Source: Phorcus lineatus
Lineage: Eukaryota; Mollusca; Gastropoda; Trochida; Trochidae
DNA length: 64,000 nucleotides
Assembly (NCBI GenBank): GCA_921293015.1
Contig: OV121095.1
Span: forward strand, 34,941,484-35,005,483
Direction of reading: 5' to 3'
The notes under the pieces were generated by a model that was given only the letters and a program-made list of their open reading frames with translations, was not told the origin of the DNA and made no database searches. Positions 23,583-37,370 of the stretch are shown here, one piece after another. The number at the start of each line of letters is the position of its first letter. The first letter of the stretch is position 1. Both the position numbers and the translations under genes were made by a program.

Positions 23583-23702
23583 TATCATCAAATATCCTTT
23601 CAATAATTGTTATAACATCAAATATCCTTTCAAGAATTGTTATAACATCAAATACCCTTTCAATAATTGTTATAACATCAAATATCCTTTCAATAATTGT
23701 TA
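23583..23702. repeat. 30-bp minisatellite, 4 copies
   Basis: Four tandem 30-bp units (ATCAAATATCCTTTCAATAA plus TTGTTATAAC) with one to two substitutions each. Thirty is a multiple of three, so on the minus strand it reads as a 10-residue repeat (IIERIFDVIT and variants) inside a frame running from 23,554 to about 24,106. That frame has a good-looking acceptor and donor farther upstream, but its repeat portion is more likely intronic. Confidence 0.9.
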
Positions 23703-23840
23703 TATGTATCAATGCAATTACAAATTGTATTATTACAAATGGAAATGATTTCTTGGATATTAGGTGGTCATGGCTGAATAAGATCCGAAAAAAATGATAA
23801 GAAAAGATATTGGGGACCCTTTTACAAGCAGTGTGTTGAA

Positions 23841-23890
23841 TGTAAGATATTTTTACCTTAATGACTGCTTCAACATGATCTGAAAAGGAA
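23841..23890 (-). CDS. Weak exon candidate on the minus strand
   Basis: On the minus strand a clean acceptor (TTTCCTTTTCAG) is followed 23 bases later by AAG|GTAAAAATA, a plausible donor. The surrounding frame stays open for about 180 codons from 24,106 to 23,554 and includes a peptide ending HVEAVIK just before the donor. Whether the exon is the 23-base piece or begins farther upstream is unclear. No family recognised, and the plus strand is also open here, so this may be chance. Confidence 0.15.
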
Positions 23891-23955
23891 ACTGTCAAAT
23901 GTTCACAACCATTGGCAGCAGAAATAGTCTTGACTCTATAGCTCTTAGAAGGCAT

Positions 23956-25025
23956 AGCAAGGGGCGAAATAAAAAAATCTTTGTTTTTCCAAGATGCAGA
24001 TCTCCGAACAAAAAAAACAATTGTCCATGGCTTTATGTCCTTGACGAAACGAAGAAAACAGATAAGGGTGTACCTATTTTGGTCATTTAGAGATCTTTTG
24101 AGTTACCGTATTCAAATTTAGGGAAACTCATTTGCAGGGAGGTTTTAACTTTCGAAAGTTTATGTTAAGGAGAAAAGGGGCCACAATATGCCAAATCTAC
24201 AATTCAATGTCCAGAGTGGCTACGGATTCTATAGATTCATATTCGTTGACCGTTACGACCTGGAAGAAAATATGAAAATGGGTTTAGTACATGGTACCAA
24301 TGTCTCTCATTTAGGACCATTGAGACACAAAATATACAACTTATATTGTTATACAACCCTATTGTTTGAGGAGTCTTTACAAAACGTTTCAGCTTTCTTT
24401 GACTTTTACATCCGTAGAAGATGAAAAACAGTCTTATCGCACGGCACCTGTGTCCTATAGGAGTCATATAATCATCAAGCTTGGATACCCATTGTTTAAT
24501 CTGTACCATTTGTACCAATAGTTCAGTTATCTTTTCCTTATCTTATCTTATCCAAGTCATAACGAATTTGTCGGAGAATATAGAAATTACGTCCGTACAA
24601 TCCGTTCTTTTCCTGACCACAAACCAAAAGCCGTAAGCACAAACATACAAATGTATTTGACACTTGGTATTCCATTGAGTTAAAATCAATATTATGTTGT
24701 AGATACTCCTAACAGTGGTACATGTATGGTAAGCATGAAAAATTGAAATATTGTAAATGCTTCCTGTACACATGTACATTGATATAAACCACAACAAATG
24801 AAACAAATTTGTATTGCCATTTAATTAATTTCAATTTGTGAATGAATGTGTTCAACGTCAGTTTGTATCGGAAACAAATGGAAATTCACTGACACTTTTC
24901 TTGAACCTTAAAGATATGTTAGGCATTTGTGATCTTAAGTGTATTCAACATACTTTCCCTGTTTTCTTGGCAATTTTAAAAGGTTACAAAGAGGCCCCAT
25001 TAGTGCAGATGCTGACATGTAAAGA
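23956..25025. other. Non-coding stretch
   Basis: Several short frames on both strands without motifs or splice support. Confidence 0.25.
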
Positions 25026-25103
25026 TGAAAGAGAGGCTAGCATTATTTTCCTCCCTACTTGTTATATCCTTGTTACAGCGGAGAAAGCATCTGATGGATT
25101 TTG
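25026..25103 (+). repeat. Dispersed repeat pair, copy 2 (partner at 4300)
   Basis: Direct-orientation match to 4300-4375. Confidence 0.45.
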
Positions 25104-25642
25104 AAGTATTAAGAGCTGCGAGCAAGAAATTCTTCTGATACATGCTACATAATGGCTACTAAGTCAAAAAGTATCGTCTTTGCTCTATATAGATTGCCTT
25201 GTATGAAAGAGTACGCTATCAACTAAAAGTCATCGGAGTGAGATCTTAGTAACGGTGTGCAGATTATTAATTAGAATCAGGAACTATAATTAGTGCCAGC
25301 CCCGATTATACGCCGGGTCAAAGGAGGTGATGAAAAAAACCATGCCGACGATTACAGTAAATACATTTGGTGCTAATCTCCTGTTCCGCAAAAACTATTC
25401 TCTTTGCTTTCAAGTAATATAAAAAGGATGAGTTTCATCTACAAACATTGTAATCTTGTCTTATAAAAGTACAAACTTTCCTTTTACAGCTTGAAGCGCT
25501 GAGGAGGGAATAAAAGCTTGATTGTATGTCACCTTTTCGTGTCACAAGTTCAAGTTACTCCAGTTCAACATTAGAGCCTGAAGCTGACTACTTCTAATTA
25601 GAAACTCTCTTGTTACGGTATGTGAAATAACCGATCTCGGAA

Positions 25643-25745
25643 AGATACACTGCACACATAGGGAAGATACGTTGCACACATAGTAAAGATACATTACCTA
25701 CATAGAAAAGATACAATACCCACATAGAAAAGATAAATCCCCATA
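25643..25745. repeat. 22-bp minisatellite, about 4.5 copies
   Basis: AGATACA...CACATAG units repeat every 22 bp from 25,643; the last is truncated. Confidence 0.85.
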
Positions 25746-25795
25746 GATTAAACAGGCATAATCAGCATTTTGTGAAACAATGTTTGTGTAAATAC

Positions 25796-26196
25796 TAAGG
25801 ATGGGTATCGGTCCTCATTTCCATATCGCAATATATTGGGATACAGAAAAGTGTATTGCAATACGTATTGCAATATATTGGTACTTTTCATATTTTAGTT
25901 TCTCTATGTTCTTTTGACTAAGAACAGCAATTAGAACAGTAATTAATGCTCAAGTTGACGTCGTTTTGTAAAGAGAGGTAATTCAGCGACTGGTTGTCTT
26001 TTTCAACTATGCAAGTTCACATTTTTTTAAAACTTTCAGTAAAATTAAAGGGTGTTTTTGTTACGTTTCTCTGCAATTTTACACGGAAAGTGTTCATTCT
26101 AAAACCTACGATATATTGGATGTTTTAAGATGACTGTACCGGTACATATCGTGGTGTTTCTGTATTGCGATATACCGTTAATACCGCGCACCCTTA
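25796..26196. mobile_element. hAT-type MITE with 8-bp target duplication (401 bp)
   Basis: GTAAATAC occurs immediately before (25,788-25,795) and after (26,197-26,204), a perfect 8-bp duplication as made by hAT transposases. Ends are inverted: TAAGGATGGGTATCGG on the left; the reverse complement of the right end reads TAAGGGTGCGCGGTAT. Subterminal ATATCGCAATA motifs are also in inverted order. No coding capacity; the short frame from 26,130 is a shadow. Confidence 0.9.
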
Positions 26197-26459
26197 GTAA
26201 ATACCTGCGTGATGAATCCTACAACACCATACAGGAAGGAAACACAGTAGCACCGTGCTTATTACACATCGATTCTCTTACTATTTGGAATCAACAGATC
26301 ATCATCATGTCACGTCAGATTATTGGCGTGTAAACAAAATCCAGTTCGTGAAATTTGACGTTAGTTATATCATTTGTTTAGAATTGCATTCATAAATTAT
26401 TCCTATCATGGGAAACACATGCAATTCTTTACCATTCTTGTATTCGGCTATCATATTCA

Positions 26460-26751
26460 AGGGGCAGTAGCACGGTTTTTGGAAGATTGATTTATTCAAG
26501 ATTTTCCCCAAATAGTTTATGTCAAATGTATTATCTTCAAAGCGTCAAATATCTCATTACTCCACTCGGTCATCCGTAAACGTTAAAGAAATCGAACAAA
26601 TACACTGGCGGCCATTTTTGTGTGAACACCTTTTAATTTGAGGGAAAAGGATTCGCATAGCTTAACCAATCATGATACGTTCGTGTTAAATTGCTTCTTT
26701 TGATTAAGTTTCAGTTTCCCTTAGTTTACCTAAAATCGTGCTTCTGGCCCT
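26460..26751 (+). mobile_element. TTAA-type MITE family B, copy 3 (292 bp)
   Basis: Starts AGGGGCAGTAGCACGG after TTCA (mutated TTAA, 26,456-26,459) and ends TCGTGCTTCTGGCCCT before TTAA (26,752-26,755). Shares the TTTTTGTGTGAACACCTTTT and GGATTCGCATAGCTTAACC blocks with the family. Confidence 0.85.
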
Positions 26752-26755
26752 TTAA

Positions 26756-29218
26756 AAATAATTGAAATTTGAACATTGCCCGTACAAGACACGCCATCAG
26801 ATCGTGTTGGCCTCACGTTTCTGCTCACTGACAACGTTAAGTTTTAATCAACATTCTAATTATTGATTAGACAGAGAAAATCGAGGACAAAGTAACAAAT
26901 AGAAGCAAACATGGAATAAAATAATGGTTGTCACATTAATATTTTGGATACATAGTGGAGGGAGTTATCTGTACAATGAAACTATTTGACAAACTTGGTA
27001 TCCAAATCTCATTAATGGGCAAATTAGGACATAGGCAAGAACATCTTTCGAAAAAAATCCTCAAAGTCAATGCATATCTAAACACGGTTACCTACGCTGC
27101 GTCATCGCGAGCTTACAGGACGTTTCGTACGCAAGCAACTTGGTAGTAACAACCATTTATGCAGCACCCCGTGTTCATATCTTAACAATAGCATACTCCC
27201 TAGGGGTCTCCAGTATCGCTTTTGTCTTACAATACCGAATATCGGCATGTCCAGCTAGTAAATAATGTAATTAGATCTAGGGTTACTTCCCCTTTGCCAG
27301 CTGAGAAAACCTTGATTGCAAATACAAGCGCTAATTTGACTTTATTCAAGATTTCTTCAAGATTGAAACATTAGCATATATATTCAAGTAAACCTTTTAA
27401 TAAAAGTTTAATTAAAATTTTCAGTGGCAGAATCCAAAATCCAAAAATATCAACATTTTGACAGATTCCTGTATGTACAACACAATATATCTTGGACATA
27501 TTTTCGAAACATCGATAAAAAATATTTTAAAATGGTTTCATATTGTTTGTCTGTTTCCTTAAAGGCATTTTAAGTAGTGTCGCGCCAGGTTAAACGTTTT
27601 TACAACCTTTAAGCCAGATCGATTGTTTGTTGTTGAGGATAAGGCAGCGTAGAATTCAATTAAAACAAACGCAAAGAAGGATGTCTTCAACATGCATATC
27701 AGCAACCTGTTTTGAAGCGGTAGTTTTTATTAACATATCATTATTTCGCATTCTTAAATTGTGATTTAAAAGACATGACGTTAATGTAACAGTTTCGTTT
27801 AAATGAAATTATTCAAGATTTTTTTCATTTGACAACGTCAGTACTATGGTTTATGGCTCGATATGGTTAAAATGGCGAGAGAAAGGAGAGGGGCGCTAAT
27901 GTACGCAGAGTAACTCATTTATATGCAAATGAAGGCATGAAGTCAAACGTCAGATGAGGAATGAACAGATTGTAGGAATAAGAAGATTGTTGAATATCAA
28001 GACTACTCTTCAAAAATCAATATTTCGGTTTAGAGATTTTTGAAAATAACTGTAAAAATTTTTGGAAGAAATCATCACAAAAACTGAATCATTACATATA
28101 CATGTATGTCCGAAACAGGCATAAACCCTGATGAAGAGGTACATTGTATCATAAACTGATCACGAGTAATAACTAAAGCTACACACATGGGACTGATCTC
28201 GAGAACTAGAGAGTCAACACAAACTACTTCAAAGACCCTTGAATAATATCAGCGAGTCAGCTGCTGTATAACCTATTACCATAAGTGCACGCCAGCATTT
28301 GTGACAGAAACTATATGCTTTTTATCCTTCCCTTACTTTTGAAACGGCCAGAGCCTGCAATAGCATTTTATACAAACGAAGATTTTTTATTATATGCTTG
28401 ATATGCATAAACTGTACATATTTTAACTCATTAGTTTTAGACATTTTATTGTCTCTTATACATCCATAGGCGACTTTTATAGAAAATGCTTTAAGTTGAA
28501 ATTCACGTGACCTTGCTACGTCGTCAAAAGTTTTCAATTTCCACACTTTTTGTGATTTGTTGAAGTACGAATTGACATTTTTTGTATTTTTTTCTAAAGC
28601 ATTTTATCAGAAGGCACGAGGGTGAGATTCTATCTATATCCAAAACCATTTTTCATTTTCATTCATGAAAAATGCACTACTCTTAGACTCTCAATGCGGT
28701 GATGTCATAGCACTGTGACGTCATCATATTTATGACGTCATAGCATTGTGATGTCATTACTTGATGATGAAAAACAATTGTGATGTCATGAACTTGACTG
28801 TAACAGGGCTTGTTCAAAATCTCCTAGGGGATATCACTTGATATTCCACAAGCAATATCTCTTTTGGAACACAGTTTTGGATGAATATAATCACATTTCG
28901 ATATTTATTTTTCAACATGTTCACATAACAATCTTCATCATATTTGATATAACTGTTAAGGATAGAGGCATTTAAAAAATTAACAATGTTTAAAAAGTAG
29001 GCAGACGAAATCCATAGAATGATATTTTGATTTTTTACTTCTTGTCATGTCCATTAATGGATACATGGTCCCTAATGGCAATCTGCCAAAGGCATAAATC
29101 AAATTCTTTAATAAGTCTCCTTCAACTGAGTGTAAAGACGTTAAGACGTTGGAAATGTAGTTTGAATATTTGATACGACAACAAGTTATCGGTCATTAAC
29201 TATATATTTAATTCAACG
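26756..29218. other. Non-coding stretch with a CRE-like cluster
   Basis: Apart from the TGACGTCA/TGATGTCA cluster at 28,698-28,790, listed separately, no gene or repeat is recognised. Confidence 0.3.
28698..28790. promoter_or_regulatory. Cluster of CRE-like sites
   Basis: Two exact TGACGTCA palindromes (28,716-28,723 and 28,733-28,740) and three TGATGTCA variants occur within about 90 bp, with a repeated CATAGCAYTGTGAYGTCA phrase. This is internally repetitive and may be a small tandem repeat rather than a promoter; no coding start lies nearby. Confidence 0.35.
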
Positions 29219-29430
29219 TAAAAAAAATTGCTTTCACGAACATATTTACCATGGTCTAATTATCATTGACGACATAAATAGTAGAATATTTTCGACATTG
29301 TAGCTGCTATAGTCTATGAAACTTTATATTTAAAAAATGTGCTTTACGAACATATTCAGACATATTCTAATTACCATGTACGACATATAGTAGATTACTA
29401 TATCATAGCTGATTGTGTCTATGTACATAT
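29219..29430. repeat. Tandem duplication of about 105 bp
   Basis: Units 29,219-29,330 and 29,331-29,430 share GAACATATT, TCTAATTA, ACGACATA and a GCTGxTxxTGTCTATG-like tail in order, diverged by substitutions and indels. Confidence 0.6.
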
Positions 29431-30815
<1,385 letters not shown>

Positions 30816-31050
30816 CAGACAGACAGAAAGGCGGAGTGTCAGGGAGATATGGGAGTATAGATAGAGAGAGACGTTCCATGGATAAAGAAGAGGAGAGAGT
30901 AAGAGACATGCATATAGTCAGTGAGAGAAAGATAGAGAGAGGGGGGGTAGAAAGGAGATGTTAATCTGATTATGGAGAGATACACAAAGGTTGAGATAGT
31001 GAAAAAAGGAAGAGAGGGGGAATGGATACAGGATTGAAAGAGAGGGAGAG

Positions 31051-31987
31051 TTATTGTACTAAGCACATTCATACATGCTTATTCCAAATGGCTACTTCAT
31101 CAATCATCAATCATATCTATTATCATGCTAACTCATTTGAGGTGTCCTTAGTTTATGCTCTTTGCTTTGTACATCTATTTGTATTGAACATTTGATATGA
31201 TCGTGCATGCAACATCACGTCAGTGATGGTCTACTGAAGGTCGTGTTAATGGATAAGTTGGGTTAAGTAGAGAGAGTTGGAGAAATCGTGCCACTGGATA
31301 TGAGAGACAGACAGAGAGGCACTTAAAGAGAAAATATCAGAGAGAGAAGGACGGTTAATAGATACATAGAGAGCAGTAGAAACAAGATACAGGTACAGAG
31401 GAGACACAGAAAGAACTGTAAATGGAAGGCGATATAATTAAGGGAGTGTCAAACTGTTTATATAAGTGTAGGTTTTGAAACACGTTTGTGTTCTGTGTTC
31501 TGTGTCAGTTCTTGCGATGAAGGAACAAATTTAAGAACAAGATCAAAATACCAGATTTCATGTTTTTCCCGCTGACAATCAATAATCTAAATTGGCCAGC
31601 GAAAGATGTCAGCTTGTCAATTAGTTATCTTAATCAATAACTGGACTAGAAATAACGTTTTATTCAGGTCGATGATCAAAAGCATCCCAAAGAAAGATTT
31701 TCGAATCCAAAGAATCAGGAAAGAAATTATGATGCTGGGACGATAGAATTACGTGAAGGTAACTTTAGGATCAGACATCAGGAGTGCCAAAATATTTGGA
31801 ACATATGTACTCAAATATTTATTTTCTTACTTTTTAAAATACCATTCCATTTTATTATTATCTAAACTTGCACTAACTTTGTTTTACATTTCATGAAGAA
31901 CGAATGCAGTCGTAAGAGCAAGACAGTGTTATCATTGTTCAACACCACGTCCTCAATCTGGTTTTAAGGGATTTTTTCATGATCGGT
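31051..31987. other. Non-coding stretch, partly GA-rich
   Basis: Scattered GAGA motifs near 31,265-31,410; nothing else recognised. Confidence 0.25.
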
Positions 31988-32033
31988 TTCTCCATAACAT
32001 GTCCCTTTAATTCTCCATAACATGTCCCTTTAA
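31988..32033. repeat. Perfect 23-bp tandem duplication
   Basis: TTCTCCATAACATGTCCCTT plus TAA occurs twice back to back. Confidence 0.9.
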
Positions 32034-32095
32034 TTCTAAATACAGAAGGCATACAAATTTTGGTTTTCGTTGATGCTTATGCAATCTATATCTTA

Positions 32096-32447
32096 GGAGT
32101 TAGTAGCACGTTTTTGAAACATGAATTTCTTCCTCCATAAACCTTAGTTTATGCTAAGTATATTATCTTAAGAGGGTCAAAGCCTCTCATTACTCAATCC
32201 GGTAAGTTCGTAATCGAAGAGGAAATAATCAAGTATAAAGGAAAGACTACCGGTTGACATTTTTGTGTGAACACCTTTTAATCATTTGAGTTAGGGGACT
32301 TGATTCGCATAGCTTAAAAACACATTCTTTTAATAGGAAGCATTTAGTTTCGTTTTCGTGAGATTGCTTCATTTATATATATGATAGTGTCTCTTGTATT
32401 TCATTTCATGTCTCCAAGATCGTTATCAAAAATGCAACTGGAGCAAA
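32096..32447 (+). mobile_element. TTAA-type MITE family B, copy 4 (about 350 bp)
   Basis: Interior closely follows the family, including GAGGAAATAATCAAGTATAA (shared with the 60,676 copy), TTTTTGTGTGAACACCTTTT and GATTCGCATAGCTTA. The left tip (TTAGTAGCACG) is partly eroded; TTAA follows at 32,448-32,451. Confidence 0.8.
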
Positions 32448-32451
32448 TTAA

Positions 32452-33252
32452 GAATTTTCGACATTTTTTATTTTGTTTTCGTTTTGTTAACATTTCAATA
32501 AACAGGTAAGTCAAACGTTTTTTTCCGTTTTAATGTTCTTAGTAGACCAAATTCTTTTTTTAAAAAACACTAAACTTCTTGAACTTTCGGAACAGGAGCC
32601 TGAATTGTAAGGATAACTAAAGTGGTCACACTGATTGCGCGTAGAATTAGCATGTGAGGTTATAAACCGGTAACTAGGTGTAAAGCTGCGTAAATCACTT
32701 GCAGCATATATTTCACTTTCCTGGTTTTGGTTTTTTGCTTAGGTCGATATAATTTTCTAGGGTTTAACAGAGTATATATTGTTACTTTCCGACGCATCTT
32801 TATTCCAGAGAAAGAATATATGTATCTTATAACTTTGGCTAACGAAATATAATTAAAATTTGCTGACATATTTGATTGACCAATACAATAAAGAGAACGT
32901 TAAAATGTCTGAATGATTAATAATGAGTTTTATGAATCCGTTGTTTTCAAAAGATTTAACTGTCTGTCTCCATATAGGAATCGAAATAGCGTTTTGATAC
33001 TTATGAATACCTAGTACAGTAATCCTTACCCTTTTCCTGTCGAAAGTGAATAAAAAGTCAATTTCTTAATCGGTGCAACAATCACAAATGCGCAATCAAT
33101 ACTTCACAGACACAAAGACACAACGCTGAGGACATGAAAGTTCTATCTCAAAAACTTAGTTTCTCTCTTGCAAACTTTTGAAAAATTACCAGGACTATCT
33201 CGAGAAGATTGCATTTATACAAAATGGTCAAATCAAATAATGAATGTCATTA
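32452..33252. other. AT-rich non-coding stretch
   Basis: Nothing recognised. Confidence 0.25.
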
Positions 33253-33430
33253 CTCACAGTGCTCGTATGATTGCTTGACAGGTGAGCTCGATAATTTCCC
33301 GACAGAATAAGTCCAGGTCTCAAAACCGAAGGAATGTTTTCCTAATTTTCCCAGAGTCTCACTACTGCGCGTAGGAACACAAATGACGTCATTGAATCAA
33401 CTACCCAATCAATGAAGCACGTATTCTCAT
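33253..33430 (-). promoter_or_regulatory. Candidate minus-strand promoter and non-coding first exon
   Basis: Read on the minus strand, an inverted CCAAT box (ATTGGG) and a TGACGTCA palindrome (33,384-33,391) are followed about 130 bases downstream by a strong donor, ACT|GTGAGT, at about 33,253-33,258. The interval has more CpG than its surroundings. This layout fits a promoter and short 5' UTR exon, but no coding start is visible and it could be coincidence. Confidence 0.25.
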
Positions 33431-36400
33431 CTCGCACTATTTCCAATAGAGTAAAGGTGTAATTGGGAAGTTCTACGTGAGCAGTTGTTTGGTCGCAGTG
33501 TTTGTCAGAAACATCAAATACTATTTACCTGAGCACAAATCTTCATACGTTGGTTATCGCTCTGATTGTGTAAAGCACAAGCTGACCACAAACATTATCA
33601 AGTCAATACCTCAGACCTTCTACGACTTCGAAGAACTTGTTCGAGCAGAAACGATCCAATAATCTTTTCAAAGCTTCATCCGGTTCCAAATAATGAAAAA
33701 ACAGATACATTTCTAGGGTCGCGTGGCGGTTCCTGCAATTTTGGCATTATCGACTTGTGGCTAGCCGCTTGGTTTCCTTTGATCAGCTTTCCTGTGTTGC
33801 TCCAACGATCTCTTCCTGTGACAGAGCGCTGAGCCTCGTGTAAGGCATATTTGATCGGCATGTTCTGAGACCGGTGACAAGGCACGACTCACATCATATG
33901 CTGGCAACAAGTAAACTCGGCATACAGATAATGCAATTGAGCGGAGTGTTCACGCCATTTACCCGGCAGTATAATGGCAATCCGCTTGCTTGATTCCAAT
34001 GCACTGCCTTCCCTCCTAATTGATTTTACCAAATATAGAGTTTCTGTGAAAAGTCGGAAAGTATATTGACGAAGCTCGTTGGCGTAGCAAATATGTTCAT
34101 CGAAACCTCGTATTATAGATTGTGAGGGGCTTTCAATATCTTCAGTATATTTTGAAAACTGATAAATCGCATTCTAATCTTCCATTTTATTTGTCATACA
34201 TAGAGATACTGTTATTAATAGGACATTTATTAATACATGTGTGACTTTATTCAATACTTAAAGGCCACAGGCCTATAGTACAAATGTGGTACAAATGTAA
34301 AATAGCATTTAACATGTCAAAACACCTTTACATGGAAAACATTCTTATACATTCATGTCAAACATATAATACATTTACAAATTTACATAAATACTATCTA
34401 TGTTATCACAATTCATCGTAAAGAAACCAATAATCAGTCAATAAACTATACATTTATTAATGAATGATATAATAGCATTTTGACGTCCGGTGCAGCCTTT
34501 TCTATTGTTCTCGCTTATGAATGTAAATCTTCGTTCAAAACAAATGATTAAACACGCTTATAAACTGATCTTCCCTATATTTTGCCCATGACGTTTGTTC
34601 TTTCACAATTTGATCAATGTCATTGCTAAAATCATATCAAAGAACCCTTTCTGTAAAATCATACCTACAAATTGCACCATCGTTATAGATTTTATGCAGA
34701 GAGTGTCGTTTTAAGGAAAAAAAACATTATATGAAGCTCTAAGACAATCCATTTACATGCCGGTAGTGCTTTCATAGTGCCTTTTCGTGTTTATAGACAT
34801 AAAGAACTCAGTTTTACTTTGATTATATAACTATCTTAAGATATACACAAAAAGGCCACAAACAGGCTGGTGTCAGAAATGCCAAAGGTCACATTATGTT
34901 TGTGTACGTAAAGAGCAAAACCGAAATGAATATTCCCTATAGCAAAGATCTTAAATATGCAAACCTTCCTCTCGAACAAATTATTTACTCATGAGTATAG
35001 TGTCGTGTCGTTGGACGTCGTAGAAAGCAAAAAAATACATTTTTGTAAAAGAGTATATATAGAATAACAGCCAAAAGTAAGGACAATGTCAGCCAAATAA
35101 TACAAATGTATAGATATTATATATCGGGACTTCATTTATCGAATGTTTGTTTTCAGTCGTCTGAATCCTTAAGTTCTATGTGATCATACCTACATGCGTT
35201 TCTCTGGGGTGTATTTATACATGTAGCAAACAACGTTTTCGATGCATACCAGTATATAATATCAGTGATTCCCCACTAGTGAGCAACCTGTATGGTTGCA
35301 ATAAAGGATTTTATTGAATGAGTATAAGATATTACATATCTTGTTTATAGAATATTGAGTTAATCCCATTTTAATCAGGTCGTAATTACACGTTACATGT
35401 CATACAACGACAGTATGATAATTGATCTGTACACTATAGTGCCAGTGATGTTATTATACTGAACATAAAATCCTTCACCATTGTGAAACCTCTTTAATAA
35501 ACATATTTTTAAACATTGTGTAAGTATTGGCATGTAGATAAAACAAATAATATGTGTTCAATAATAAATTAACGAATCTGTTAAATAGTCTCTGTCGGAA
35601 ATAATATTCCGCGTGTATTATGCAAGATTCGGCTACGCGTACCGTACACGTACAATGTCTAGATTTATTCCGTCCAACTTCAAGACGCTAAAATGATAAG
35701 ACTTTTGAAATATACAATTGCACATGTATGCCATTGAAATAACCTTTAATGACCAGTTTGATATATATCCTATCGATTTCTCGAAGATTTGAGTTGTTTT
35801 GGTTAAGATTTATATGTTACATTGACACAGGTGCCTAAGCTATGGTATATACTGATCAGTGGTGTTAACGAAGTGACCTCATTGACCACATGAAAATCAG
35901 CTTGCTGACGACAATAAGGCAGTGTTTTTCTAAACGCCTATTTTTAGTTGTTTATAGGCTAATTTCAGAAATTTAAAACTGAGTTAATTTGAATTTTTAA
36001 TCCCTTTTTTTTTCCGAAAGTGACCATTTGTATTGTAAATGACCTTTAACTCTGAAAGTTAGTGAAACATATAACTATTTGCAGTTTTAGTTCGAAAAGT
36101 CAGGTTAGAAATTTTAATTTAATTACGAGTTTTCTTCTGAAGAATAGAAAATAAAAAATCAATCTAATGTAGTTAAAAGTATAAAGCTTATGGAATATTG
36201 GGATAAAGCTATGACACTTATATATACACGTGTATCTTTGTTTAAAACCAGTGTAATCTATTATTGACTTATGTAGAAATGGCAATCTATTTCAACTTCT
36301 TTATGTTTTCTTAGGTGCGAACATTTCTTTTCTAAGGAGTCAAAGAAACTGTTTTAACTTTATTTTTTTCAAGTAAGAGGAAATGTAAGTACGAGTTTAG

Positions 36401-36700
36401 CTTTGCAAGTTACATTCGAAAATAACTCCAAATACAATTCGTCGCCCCGCTTTGCCAAAATAACTTATTTGTATTTAATTATAAAAAAAATTATTTATAG
36501 ATCATCTTCCTGTTTGTGACACATATATGGAGAGAAAGTATTTTAGTTACATTCCTTTTGTTGAAGAAAACTGCTTTACAAGATTTATTCAAATTGACTT
36601 AGACGTCTAAATAAGTTTACTCTCGTGTAATGGACACGAATATGATATTCTCTTTATTACCGAAGTCGAGATTTCAAAGAAACTTATCAAATTCAACATA
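33431..36700. other. Mixed stretch, no supported gene
   Basis: 33,480-33,990 is comparatively GC/CpG-rich and open on both strands for 60-90 codons, but I recognise no domain. At 34,246-34,280 the minus strand reads GGCCTGTGGCCTTTAAG then AATAAA, like the tail of a transcript or retroelement. A plus-strand AATAAA is at 35,300. Nothing else noted. Confidence 0.3.
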
Positions 36701-36773
36701 CAAGCATAGGCATAAGCGCATTTGGAACACAACGTCATAGGCGAACTGTGATGTCAAAGCATTGTTTTTGACG

Positions 36774-36781
36774 TGACGTCA
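36774..36781. promoter_or_regulatory. CRE-like palindrome TGACGTCA
   Basis: Exact palindrome within a GTGATGTCA/ACGTCATAGG-containing stretch resembling the cluster at 28,698; possibly a shared repeat. Confidence 0.3.
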
Positions 36782-36920
36782 CAATGAAAAAGCGATATTT
36801 TGCCCTAGGGCATCGTATGTAAAATATGACCCCCGATATGATTGCCCTCGTAGGTAATATAATGTATAATGTCATTAACATGGAACAAAGCATGACAGCT
36901 TTAGTTAAACTGATAAAGCA

Positions 36921-37370
36921 TCAGTGTCTGCAACTGGAGAGATGTGGCCACTTGCAAGGCCTTCCTTTCGGACTGAGACACACCTGTCTGTATTGGTGAA
37001 TCGCTTTTTTTAGTTGGGAGAGGATGTCCAACTTCAATCTGCACCAATGTGAGTTGTTGTCAGTCATGTGTGGTGGTTCCATACTTCTAACGTGAGGTCG
37101 CCTTCCATTCAGTTCTCGGCGAGTTGATGAGGGACGTAATGGCGGTACATTGTGCACTGTACTCCTGGTAGAAGTGCAGTCCTTGTCTATACATTTCGAC
37201 GATATCCACTCATCACCTCTTCTCTCATTTACCCTGCACATGTAGCCACCCATACAGAGGTAACGATTGCTTCGTGAAGTTGGAAAGAATGTCCATCTCG
37301 TTATCGGAATGTCGTTGTCATCCTCCGTGTGTTGCTTTCTTAGAGTAACACTTCTATTTTCACTTAGTTT
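36921..37370 (-). pseudogene. FLYWCH-type zinc-finger domain fragment
   Basis: A minus-strand frame is open from about 37,370 to 36,921; an ATG at 37,253 lies inside the domain, so the fragment probably lacks its start. The order W-T-F-F-P-T-S-R-S-N, then Y-L-x-x-G-G-Y, N-E-R-R-G-D-E-W, then K-C-I-D-K-D-C-x-S-T-R-S-T follows the FLYWCH pattern (F, L, Y, W, C of the name; zinc-binding Cys at the KC and DC positions). FLYWCH domains occur in Mutator-like transposases and in many domesticated DNA-binding genes of invertebrates. The expected His pair is not in frame; a WNHHT-like string occurs in a neighbouring frame near 37,070, suggesting a frameshift. CpG content is higher than in the flanks. 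Most likely a decayed transposon-derived or lineage-expanded gene fragment; the family call is from motif recognition only. Confidence 0.6.
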
